The notes beneath the pieces were generated by a model. That model did not search any database. It was not told the DNA's origin and saw only the letters and a program-made list of their open reading frames with translations. Shown here piece by piece: positions 15,470 through 22,722 of a stretch of 64,000 bases of DNA; the first letter of the stretch is position 1; the number at the start of each line of letters is the position of its first letter. A program made the translations under genes and the position numbers. This DNA comes from Gp7-AA6 sp036001245 (GTDB taxonomy: Bacteria > Acidobacteriota > Thermoanaerobaculia > UBA5066 > Gp7-AA6), in contig DASYUL010000092.1 of the NCBI GenBank assembly GCA_036001245.1, positions 10,899 to 74,898 of the forward strand, read 5' to 3'.

Positions 15470-16528
15470 TCAAAACCGCCGGTCGATCCCAAAGAAAAAG
15501 AGATACTTCGCGAGGTCTCCCCCACCGGCAAAATTAAATTCGCGGTCGAGCAATCCCGGACGGAAATCCGCGTACACGCGCACCGGTACGTTTACGGTAA
15601 GCGTGTAAGGCCCCACAGATACGCCGAGACTCGGATCCGCGTACCCGATGACTGCCGGTCGCCGGAATCCGTCGCTCTCTCCGATCACGTCGCGAATGGG
15701 GATGCCGTCGACCCGGCCGCCGAAGCCGACAGAAATTTCCGGTGCGAATGGGAGCGTATAGACGAAGCCCAGGCGACCGGAATAGACGTCGGGAACGGAG
15801 AGCGGAACTCCGGGCAGGGGCGAACCGATATCCGTCGTGTTTTTAGGGCTGAGCAGATAAGAACCATTTGCGTAGCCGTAGCCGTTCGCGAAAAGCTTCC
15901 GGAACGCCTGGGCTTGGAGGAGAAATCCCCAGCCCCCATCACCGAGTTGGATTGACTGATCGACCGGCCGCTGCACGACTGAGCCATTTGCGAGGAAGAA
16001 GTCGTCTTCGACGTCGTTCTTCCCGGTTGGGGCTTTGACACCGAGACTCACCGCGGCGTTTCCGTCGGCGTGCCTCAAAGGGTCGAGGAGCCAGAAGCTT
16101 CCCATGAGGTTGACGTCCCCGAGTCCGCCAGCCTCGACCTTGTGGCGGGCGTTGTCGCCGTAGTAGCGCGAGTGTGTTCCATAGGAAAAGGGCAGCGTAA
16201 GGCTGGCATTCAATCGGCCAGATAGGCCGTAAGACAACGTGAGGTCGACGGAGTGGATGTTTAAAAAAAGTGGCTGACCGAAGGGCGCCTTGTCCTCGCG
16301 TACATCCTCCCCGACGAACCACTGGCCTGCCGTCAGGCTGCGATAGGCGAGCCCCACCTGCAGTTGATGCGTCGCAAGATAGGAACCGCTCTGTCCGCCC
16401 GAACTGGGCGAGATGAAACGAACCGGTGCTCAGCCCTGGCCCGAGGCGGGGGACGGAAGCAGCAAAATCGCCAGCGAGCAGGCCACGCCGGCACAAAGAC
16501 GACGGATTCCGATCGCAGAGACTGTCAC
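15470..16528 (-). CDS. Outer-membrane beta-barrel protein with in-frame UGA after the signal peptide
   Basis: From GTG 16528, behind an AGGAAGG site, a signal peptide (ACSLAILLLPSPASG) is followed by TGA at 16430-16432 (residue 33) and then, in the same frame, an uninterrupted barrel-like sequence: PVRFISPSSGGQSGSYLATH, VGLAYRSLTAGQWFVGEDV, alternating amphipathic strands, and a C-terminal FFFGIDRRF ending in Phe, typical of outer-membrane proteins. Function unknown; it resembles transporter/porin-like barrels. The UGA is either a nonsense change (broken gene) or a recoded selenocysteine; GCCC-AGUUC-GGGC follows it as a possible hairpin. Ends 10 bases from the convergent kinase gene. Confidence 0.65.
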
Positions 16529-16632
16529 TCGTGAGCCTTCCTCATCGTACTCGCATGCTGGATGAACCGTGGCCGCAGCGGGGTCGATTGCCGGAATTTG
16601 CACCACCCGCTGCGGCCGGCGGCTCCACCGAA

Positions 16633-17142
16633 CTACTGACTGATCGTGAACTGGTAACACTTGCTCGTCAGAACTACAGCCCCGCTCGTCTCTTCGATGA
16701 CTCGGAAGTGGATGTCGAACTCCGAGCCGACGGGGAACGCAGCGACACTGCGGAACAGCTCTTCCCGGCCCTCGCCGGTCGCGTCTGTCGTGATGGACTG
16801 CGGTTCGAGTCCCCTGCCGAGAGTGAGCCAGGCTGTGCCCGTGCAGTTGTCGTCAACGCTGGTGTCCACCGCTCGCTGAAGTAAATAGCTCGTGTTTGGT
16901 ACCAGGCCGCTTACCCAAACGTCGAGATGGACGATGAGAACATCGTCGTTGGGCTGTCGGAACCTGACGAGGCCGAAGCCTTCACCGCGCAGAATGACCT
17001 GCAGGTTGAAGTTCGGGGTCTCCGGTCCCCAAGGGTTATGGTCCGGACTCGGGGGGACCTGGGCCGTCAACGCCGCATTCGCGAATACCCAGATTCCGAA
17101 AGCAGTGATCCACATCCACCCTGAATGCCGCTTGCTTCGCAT
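16633..17142 (-). CDS. Secreted protein of unknown function
   Basis: 169 aa with a signal peptide (WITAFGIWVFANAALTAQ) and then a predicted beta-rich domain: NFNLQVILRGEGFGLVRF, VLIVHLDVWVSGLVPNTSYLLQRAVD, and a C-terminal FDIHFRVIEETSGAVVLTSKCYQF. Two cysteines (DDNCTG and SKCYQF) could form a disulfide. I do not recognise the family. It is about 100 bases upstream of the barrel gene on the same strand and may be exported with it. Confidence 0.75.
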   Translation of the reverse strand: MRSKRHSGWMWITAFGIWVFANAALTAQVPPSPDHNPWGPETPNFNLQVILRGEGFGLVRFRQPNDDVLIVHLDVWVSGLVPNTSYLLQRAVDTSVDDNCTGTAWLTLGRGLEPQSITTDATGEGREELFRSVAAFPVGSEFDIHFRVIEETSGAVVLTSKCYQFTISQ

Positions 17143-17277
17143 CGCTGACTCCTTTCGAGTTCGCCGGACATCGGTTCTTTGCTTCGAACAGCCGTCGAAC
17201 CTAAAATCGAGGATGCTTCTCGATCGGCCCGAATGTCCTCACGGCTCTGGAAGGATTTCGCAACCTTTTCCCCGTAA

Positions 17278-17931
17278 ATGATGCGAAGGAAATTTCGGGA
17301 CTGCGAATTCGACTCGGGAACTCGCCAGCTTTTCCGCGGCGATCTTCCCGTTCATCTATCGCCGAAGGCCTACCTGCTGCTGGAGCTTCTCCTCCGCCGC
17401 GCTCCGAACGCCGTCTCGAAGGACGAGATCCAGGCGGCCGTGTGGGGACAGACGTTCCTGTCCGAATCGACCTTGACTAATGTCGTGGCCGAACTGCGCG
17501 CCGCCATCGGCGACCGCGCCCACGGATCAGACTTGGTGCGGACCGTCCACGGGTTCGGATACGCATTCAGCGGAAGCACCACGGAGGTACAGGAGGATAG
17601 GGGCGCCTCCATCGGTTCCCGTTTTCGACTGGTGCGCGGACGCCGCACTTTTCCGCTCTTCGACGGAGAGAACATCGTGGGAAGGGACCCGGATGCTCGC
17701 GTCTGCATCGACCATGCGTCGGTGTCGCGTCGGCATGCCCGGATCTCAATTCAAGAGGGAAAAGCGGTGCTCGACGATCTTCAGAGCCGGAATGGGACCC
17801 TTCTGGCGGGGCGACCAGTCAATGCGCCGACTGCCCTGGAAGATGGGGACGTGATCGGACTCGGGGGGGTGACGCTGATCTTCGAGAAGCTGGGGAGTCC
17901 CGGCACGACCGAGTCCGACCTGAGGTCCTGA
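17278..17931 (+). CDS. Winged-helix (OmpR/CadC-type) plus FHA domain regulator
   Basis: 217 aa. Residues ~5-97 form a Trans_reg_C winged helix (LSPKAYLLLELLLRRAPNAV, LTNVVAELRAAIGD, VRTVHGFGYAF). Residues ~115-205 form an FHA domain with all three signature parts: IVGRDPDARVCID, HASVSRRHARI and DDLQSRNGTLL. FHA domains bind phosphothreonine, so this looks like a transcription factor controlled by a Ser/Thr kinase, such as the one at 13054-15459. There is no membrane helix, receiver domain or BTAD domain (unlike EmbR). Start ATG 17278; ATG 17281 also possible. Divergent from the secreted protein gene. Confidence 0.9.
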   Translation: MMRRKFRDCEFDSGTRQLFRGDLPVHLSPKAYLLLELLLRRAPNAVSKDEIQAAVWGQTFLSESTLTNVVAELRAAIGDRAHGSDLVRTVHGFGYAFSGSTTEVQEDRGASIGSRFRLVRGRRTFPLFDGENIVGRDPDARVCIDHASVSRRHARISIQEGKAVLDDLQSRNGTLLAGRPVNAPTALEDGDVIGLGGVTLIFEKLGSPGTTESDLRS

Positions 17932-18249
17932 CTACGGCGACTTCCGCTCCGCGGCCTCGAGCGTCACGATCAGCTTCTCCACTCGTTCCCGCACCGCGTC
18001 CTGGTCCCGCTCGAGCCGCTCGACGGCGCCGCGGGAATCCGCGGCATCCTTCTCGGAACGCCGGGCCGCCGCGAGATCGGCCTTCAACTTTTCCACCGAG
18101 GCACGGGAGTCTCCCGCGTCCTTCTCGGCCCGCCGGGCGGCGGCGAGATCCGATTTCAACTTCTCGTTCTCGCCTTCGAGACTCTCGAGTCGCTCCAGGA
18201 GCTTCTCGATCTTCCGGTCGAGCGTGTCGAAGATCCTGCTCGTGTCCAT
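17932..18249 (-). CDS. ZapB-like coiled-coil protein
   Basis: 105-aa protein that is almost entirely coiled coil, starting DTLDRKIEKLLERLESLEGENEKLK as in ZapB-like division proteins. It contains an internal duplication: LAAARRAEKDAGDSRASVEKL is repeated as LAAARRSEKDAADSRGAVERL. Location directly after pheT, in the arrangement usually leading to zapA, supports a cell-division role. Its stop abuts the stop of the convergent FHA gene with no spacer. Confidence 0.75.
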   Translation of the reverse strand: MDTSRIFDTLDRKIEKLLERLESLEGENEKLKSDLAAARRAEKDAGDSRASVEKLKADLAAARRSEKDAADSRGAVERLERDQDAVRERVEKLIVTLEAAERKSP

Positions 18250-18273
18250 GAGACTCCTTACTTGAAACCTATC

Positions 18274-20376
18274 TCAGATCACGATCCCGAATTTCTGGCG
18301 CAGCGCTTCCGCGAGCCGATCTCTCTCCCGATTCACTTCTTCCTGCTCGAGCGTCCGTTCCGGCGACCGGAAGGTCAGCCGCAGAGTCGACTTGACCTCG
18401 CCGTCCGCGACGCCGGGACCCTCGTAACGGTCGAGGAGCTTCAGCGACTCCAGGTTCGCGAGCGAGAGACTCCGGGCGAACTCCTCGATCGACTCCCACG
18501 CGATCGTGCGCGGTTGCGCGAACGACAGGTCGGCGACGACGGGCGGAAAGGCGGAGTAGGGGTGAAAGCGCGCCGCCCTTCTTTCCCGGGGAATCTTCTC
18601 GACTGAGATCTCGCCCGCGCAGACGCGCTCGGGCAGCCGGCGCCTCTCGCGCTCGGCCTCGCTGACGACGCCGACGACGCCCAGGAGCCGTCCCTCCGAG
18701 GTCTCGCAGACCGCTGCGGCGCCCGCGACGAACGCGGCGGCGACCAGGGGTTTCCAGACGAGAGCCTCCGGCGCGATCCATCGCTCGACCAGCCGCTCGA
18801 ACAGTCCTTTGGCGTCGAAGAAGTCCGCCGAGCGCGCGGCAACCGGCGCGCTCCAGTGGGTGCGGGCCTCTCCCCCGAGCGCGAACGCGAAGCGCCGCGA
18901 CTCGAACGTCTCCGGGCGCGCGGGGTCGCCGGGAGCGCCGAACGTCCGGCCGACCTCGAAGAGCCCGATCTCCCGCGCGCCGTGCCGGAAGTTGCGCGAG
19001 ACCGCGTCGAGAAGGCCGGGGAGAAGCGTCGTACGCAGGTCGCGGCGCGAGGCATCGACCGGATTCGCGACCGAGAGCGGCGTCTCCGCCGTGCCGGTCG
19101 CTTCGAGCCAGGCCGAGAAAGAGGATTCGTCCGTCTTGCGGTCGACGAAAGGATAGGAGTACGTCTCGTGCAGCCCCGCCGCGACCGCCTCGTCGGCGAG
19201 CTTCTCCTCGACGACGGAGAGCGGCTCCAGGTAGCCGCCCGCGCCGGCCGTCGCCGGGAGCCGCGACGGGATCCGATCGTAGCCCCACATCCTCAGGACC
19301 TCTTCGACGAGGTCCTCCTCGATCGACACGTCGGGGCGCCAGGACGGCACCTCGGCGGTCAGCCGTTTCGCGCTCCTCTTCGCCACGGCGAACCCGAGCC
19401 GGGCGAGGGCGTCGGCCGCGAAGTCGAGGTCGAGCCGCGGGTCGCCCGACAGGAGCCGCAGGCGCTCGAGGCGGAGGACGACGCGCCGGCGCGACCACCC
19501 GACCCCGCGGGCATCGATCCAACCGGGGGCAAGAGTCCCGCCGGCGGCGCCGAGCAGGAGCCGGGCCGCGAGGTCGAGTGCGCCCGGGATGGCCTCGGGA
19601 TCCGCGCCCCGCTCGAACCGGTGAGACGCGTCCGTGTGCATCCCGAGTCGCCGCGACGTGCGACGGATCGCGACCGGATCCCACCACGCCGCTTCGAGCA
19701 GCACGTTCGTCGTCTTTTCGGTCACGGCCGTGTCGAGTCCCCCCATGATCCCGGCGAGGGAGACGGCGCGCTCCGCGTCGGCGACGACGACGTCGGACGG
19801 CTCGAGCTCCCGTTCGACGCCGTCCAGAGTGACGAGCCTCTCGCCGCGCTTCGCCTTCCGGACGACGATACGCCCGCCGGCCAGCCGGTCGAGGTCGAAC
19901 GCGTGCAGCGGCTGACCGAAGTCCCAGAGCGCGTAGTTCGTCGCGTCCACCGCCGCGTCGATCGGCTTGCTTCCGATGGAGGCGAGGCGCGCGCGAACGC
20001 GCTCGGCGGAGGGAACGCTCCGCGTGCCGCGGATGACGCGCACGCCGAAACGGCGGCAGAGACGTGGGACCTGGATCTCGACGGACGTGAGCTCGGAGGC
20101 AGGCGGGCCGTCCGTCGGAAGATCGGCCGCTCCGCTCGCGCCTGCCGGGCGGAACGGGACCCGCGCCATCGCCGCGACCTCCCGCGCGAGACCGCGGTGG
20201 CTCATCGCGTCCGGACGGTTCGGGGTGATCTCGACGTCGAACACGACGTCGCGTCCCGACCCTTCGGCCGATTCGACCGGCAGGCCCCCGCGATCGAGGA
20301 GCCGTCGCACGCCCTCCGCGCCGCCCGCATCCTCCACGGAGACGTGATCCCCCATCCAGTCGAGAGAGAACTTCAC
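18274..20376 (-). CDS. pheT: Phenylalanyl-tRNA synthetase beta subunit, short form
   Basis: Beta subunit of the tetrameric PheRS; charges tRNA-Phe and edits Tyr. 700 aa versus ~795 in E. coli: after VKFSLDWMGDHVSVE and GLPVESAEG the protein goes straight to VVFDVEITPNRPDAMSHRGLAREVAA, so the N-terminal tRNA-binding OB (EMAP-like) insertion is missing. B3/4, B5 and core domains are present (VEEVLRMWGYDRIPSRLPAT), and the C-terminal anticodon-binding FDX domain ends the protein (FPPVVADLSF...). The start is GTG 20376, overlapping pheS by GTGA. Confidence 0.95.
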   Translation of the reverse strand: MKFSLDWMGDHVSVEDAGGAEGVRRLLDRGGLPVESAEGSGRDVVFDVEITPNRPDAMSHRGLAREVAAMARVPFRPAGASGAADLPTDGPPASELTSVEIQVPRLCRRFGVRVIRGTRSVPSAERVRARLASIGSKPIDAAVDATNYALWDFGQPLHAFDLDRLAGGRIVVRKAKRGERLVTLDGVERELEPSDVVVADAERAVSLAGIMGGLDTAVTEKTTNVLLEAAWWDPVAIRRTSRRLGMHTDASHRFERGADPEAIPGALDLAARLLLGAAGGTLAPGWIDARGVGWSRRRVVLRLERLRLLSGDPRLDLDFAADALARLGFAVAKRSAKRLTAEVPSWRPDVSIEEDLVEEVLRMWGYDRIPSRLPATAGAGGYLEPLSVVEEKLADEAVAAGLHETYSYPFVDRKTDESSFSAWLEATGTAETPLSVANPVDASRRDLRTTLLPGLLDAVSRNFRHGAREIGLFEVGRTFGAPGDPARPETFESRRFAFALGGEARTHWSAPVAARSADFFDAKGLFERLVERWIAPEALVWKPLVAAAFVAGAAAVCETSEGRLLGVVGVVSEAERERRRLPERVCAGEISVEKIPRERRAARFHPYSAFPPVVADLSFAQPRTIAWESIEEFARSLSLANLESLKLLDRYEGPGVADGEVKSTLRLTFRSPERTLEQEEVNRERDRLAEALRQKFGIVI

Positions 20377-21452
20377 GAGAGTGGCGCGAACTGCGAGAGG
20401 AACCGCTCGTCCCCCTCGAAGAGAAGGCGGAGGTCCGGGAACTCGTAGAGCATCATCGCGACGCGGTCGAGCCCGAGGCCGAACGCGAAGCCGCTGTACT
20501 CCTGCGGGTCGACGCCACACGCCTCGAGGACTCGCGGATGGACTTCGCCGGCGCCAGCGAGCTCCATCCAGCCCGAGCCCTTACAGGTGCGGCAGCCGGA
20601 GCCACGGCAGAAGATGCAGCTGACGTGAACGTCGGCCCCGGGCTCGACGAACGGGAAGAACGTCGGGATGATGCGGACTTTCGTACCCGCGCCGAAGAGC
20701 GCCTCGAAGAACGTCTCGACGGTGCCCTTCAGGTCCGCCATCGAGATCCCGCGGTCGACGACGAGCGCCTCGACCTGGTGAAACACGGGCTGGTGGGTGG
20801 CGTCGACCGACTCGTTGCGGTACACGCGGCCCGGCGCGATGATCTTCAATGGCGCGCCGCGCTTTGTGAGCTCCCGGATCTGAACGGGCGACGTGTGCGT
20901 CCGGAGGAGGAGCGGCGACGGCGCCTGCCGGTCGATGAACAGCGTGTCCTGCGCGTCGCGAGCCGGGTGCTCCGGCGGGAAGTTCAGGGCCTCGAAGTTG
21001 TAGAAGTCGTTCTCGATCTCGGGCCCATCGGCGATCGAATAGCCCATGCGCAGGAAGATCTCCTCGATGCGCCGCCGGACGAGCGTCACGGGGTGGAGCG
21101 AACCGGCGCGGGTTCGCCGTCCGGGAAGCGTGATGTCCACCGCGGCCGCGCGCTCGCGCCTCTCTCCCTCGCTGCGAGCGAGCGTTTCTCCGAGCCGCGC
21201 GATTCCCTCTTCGACCTCGCGCTTGGCGGCGTTCGAACGGGCGCCGTACGCCGCGCGGTCCGCCGGCGGAATCTCGCGCATCCGCGCGAAGAGCGCGGGC
21301 ACCAGGCCTTTGTCGCGGCCGAGGTATCGGCCCTTGAGAGCCTCGAACTCGGCGCGCGAAGAGACTCCACGCCCCGCCTCCTCGTGAAAGGACGCGAGAA
21401 CGTTCGCGATGGTGTCTTCGGGCGAGCCGGGTGGACCGGACTGACCGGTCAC
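20373..21452 (-). CDS. pheS: Phenylalanyl-tRNA synthetase alpha subunit
   Basis: Catalytic alpha subunit of PheRS. The class II motifs are clear: motif 2 region with IIAPGRVYRNESVDATHQPVFHQVEA, and motif 3 GFAFGLGLDRVAMMLYEFPDLR; IRIIPTFFPFVEPGADVHVSC is also typical. A CxxC-x-GC-xTC knuckle (CIFCRGSGCRTCKGSGW) is intact. 359 aa from GTG 21452, which overlaps the rplT stop by GTGA; the N-terminal coiled-coil arm is shorter than in some species. Confidence 0.96.
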   Translation of the reverse strand: MTGQSGPPGSPEDTIANVLASFHEEAGRGVSSRAEFEALKGRYLGRDKGLVPALFARMREIPPADRAAYGARSNAAKREVEEGIARLGETLARSEGERRERAAAVDITLPGRRTRAGSLHPVTLVRRRIEEIFLRMGYSIADGPEIENDFYNFEALNFPPEHPARDAQDTLFIDRQAPSPLLLRTHTSPVQIRELTKRGAPLKIIAPGRVYRNESVDATHQPVFHQVEALVVDRGISMADLKGTVETFFEALFGAGTKVRIIPTFFPFVEPGADVHVSCIFCRGSGCRTCKGSGWMELAGAGEVHPRVLEACGVDPQEYSGFAFGLGLDRVAMMLYEFPDLRLLFEGDERFLSQFAPLS

Positions 21453-21811
21453 GCTCCGCCGAGCGCCTGTTTCGCCACCCCCACGAGATGGCTGAATGCG
21501 GTCGGATCGGTCACCGCGAGGTCGGCGAGCATCTTGCGGTTGATGTCGTTGCCCGCTTTCTTCAGGCCGTCCATCAGGCGGCTGTACGAGATCTCGTTCT
21601 CGCGCGCCGCCGCGTTGATGCGGATGATCCACAGGCCGCGGAAGTCCCGCTTGCGCGCCTTGCGGTCGCGGTACGCGTAGAGCAGCGACTTCTCGACGGC
21701 GAGCTTCGCCATCCGGTACGACTTCGATTTCGTCCCGTAGTAGCCCTTGGCGAGCGCGAGGGTCTTCGCGCGCCGGTTCTTTCTCTTCGGTCCTCTTTTG
21801 ACGCGAGGCAT
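21449..21811 (-). CDS. rplT: 50S ribosomal protein L20
   Basis: 120 aa; MPRVKRGPKRKNRRAKTLALAKGYYG and RDFRGLWIIRINAAARENEISYSRLM are diagnostic of L20, a primary 23S rRNA-binding assembly protein. In the usual infC-rpmI-rplT operon. L20 or its leader can regulate this operon in other bacteria, but no leader mimic is evident here. Confidence 0.98.
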   Translation of the reverse strand: MPRVKRGPKRKNRRAKTLALAKGYYGTKSKSYRMAKLAVEKSLLYAYRDRKARKRDFRGLWIIRINAAARENEISYSRLMDGLKKAGNDINRKMLADLAVTDPTAFSHLVGVAKQALGGA

Positions 21812-21832
21812 CTGTGAAACCTCCTCCCCTCT

Positions 21833-21908
21833 CTGTCATTCCGAGGCCCGAAGGGCCGAGGAATCTCTCGATTCAGGGAGAGATCCCTCGCTTCGCTCGG
21901 GATGACAG
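21833..21908. repeat. Fold-back repeat with TGTCATTCCGAG ends (short copy)
   Basis: Begins CTGTCATTCCGAGG and ends CTCGGGATGACAG, an imperfect terminal inverted repeat, with further inner hairpins (GGCCCGAAGGGCC; GAATCTCTC..GAGAGATCC). Lies between rpmI and rplT. It belongs with the larger element at 40735-40955. Such GTCATTCCGAG elements are known from many environmental bacterial genomes as non-coding dispersed repeats. Confidence 0.8.
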
Positions 21909-21922
21909 CGAAAAGGGATGTC

Positions 21923-22120
21923 TTACGCGTAGGGCAGCATCTCTTTGACGCGTTTGTGGTCCGACGGGGAGACGGACGTCGAGTGGGCGAGCCCGCGCTT
22001 TCTCCCCGGCGCCTTCTTCGTCAGGATGTGACTCTTGTAGGCCTTCGCCCGTTTGAACTTGCCCGACGCGGTGCGCTTGAACCTCTTGGCGGCGCCCCGG
22101 TGGGTCTTGATCTTCGGCAT
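21923..22120 (-). CDS. rpmI: 50S ribosomal protein L35
   Basis: 65-aa basic protein, MPKIKTHRGAAKRFKRTASGKFKRAKAYKSH..., the complete and characteristic L35 sequence. Part of the infC-rpmI-rplT operon. Confidence 0.97.
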   Translation of the reverse strand: MPKIKTHRGAAKRFKRTASGKFKRAKAYKSHILTKKAPGRKRGLAHSTSVSPSDHKRVKEMLPYA

Positions 22121-22138
22121 TCGCTCACTCCGTTCGCG

Positions 22139-22175
22139 AGCTGTCAGCTGTCAGCCGTCAGCTCTCGGCTTTCTG
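22139..22175. repeat. Heptamer-like array (CTGTCAG/CCGTCAG)
   Basis: AGCTGTCAGCTGTCAGCC, then GTCAGCTCTCGGCTTTC. A 7-bp unit (GTCAGCN) repeated about four times between infC and rpmI. Same motif family as at 28335, 42266, 49360, 55178 and 58268. Confidence 0.8.
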
Positions 22176-22182
22176 TCTTCTC

Positions 22183-22722
22183 TCAGGCTCCCCGGACGGC
22201 TTTTTCATGAACTTTGACCGGGGCCAGGATCTGGTAGAGACGATTTCCCAGCATCTCCGAACGCGACTCGGCGACGGCTTTCCCGGCGAGGTCGCCGAGT
22301 AGACGATCGAGAACCTTCTGTCCGTTCTCGCGGCGCGCCATCTCGCGGCCGCGAAACTGGACAGTCGCCTTCACCTTGTCGCCGTGCGCCAGGAACTTCA
22401 GGATGTTCTTGATCTTGAAGTCGTAGTCGTGGTCGTCGATATTCGGTCGGAACTTCACTTCTTTCACCTGGGTCGTTTTCTGTTTCTTCTTCGAGTCCTG
22501 CTGCTTTTTCTTCTGCTGGTAGATGAACTTTCCGAAGTTCATGATCCGGCAGACCGGCGGGGTCGCGGTGGGCGCGATCTCGACCAAGTCGAGCGACGCG
22601 TCCTTTGCTTTCTGAAGCGCCTCTCCCATCGGCACGATGCCGAGCGGTTCCCCCTCTGCTCCAATCAGGCGGACTTCCTTCCACCGGATCTGCTCGTTGA
22701 TTCGGATGCTCTTCTTATCGAT
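22183..22722 (-). CDS. infC: Translation initiation factor IF-3 with AUC start codon
   Basis: IF3 checks start codons and keeps 30S free. From ATC 22720-22722 the protein reads KKSIRINEQIRWKEVRLIGAEG (N-domain) and then IMNFGKFIYQQKKKQQDSKKKQ (linker) and VKEVKFRPNIDDHDYDFKIKN (C-domain), 179 aa, full length. A strong GGAGG site lies six bases upstream of ATC inside the thrS end, and no ATG/GTG/TTG precedes the conserved N-terminus. IF3 genes classically use AUU or related non-canonical starts for autoregulation, so AUC fits. It overlaps the thrS stop by eight bases. Confidence 0.95.
   Translation of the reverse strand: MDKKSIRINEQIRWKEVRLIGAEGEPLGIVPMGEALQKAKDASLDLVEIAPTATPPVCRIMNFGKFIYQQKKKQQDSKKKQKTTQVKEVKFRPNIDDHDYDFKIKNILKFLAHGDKVKATVQFRGREMARRENGQKVLDRLLGDLAGKAVAESRSEMLGNRLYQILAPVKVHEKAVRGA

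Noticed and set aside
18856..20448. 530-codon plus-strand frame opposite pheT
   Set aside because: Antisense shadow; no recognisable motifs, while pheT is full and conserved on the other strand.
22139..22175. L20/L35 autoregulatory leader
   Set aside because: The gap holds a heptamer array; no mimic of the L20-binding 23S rRNA site could be recognised by eye.
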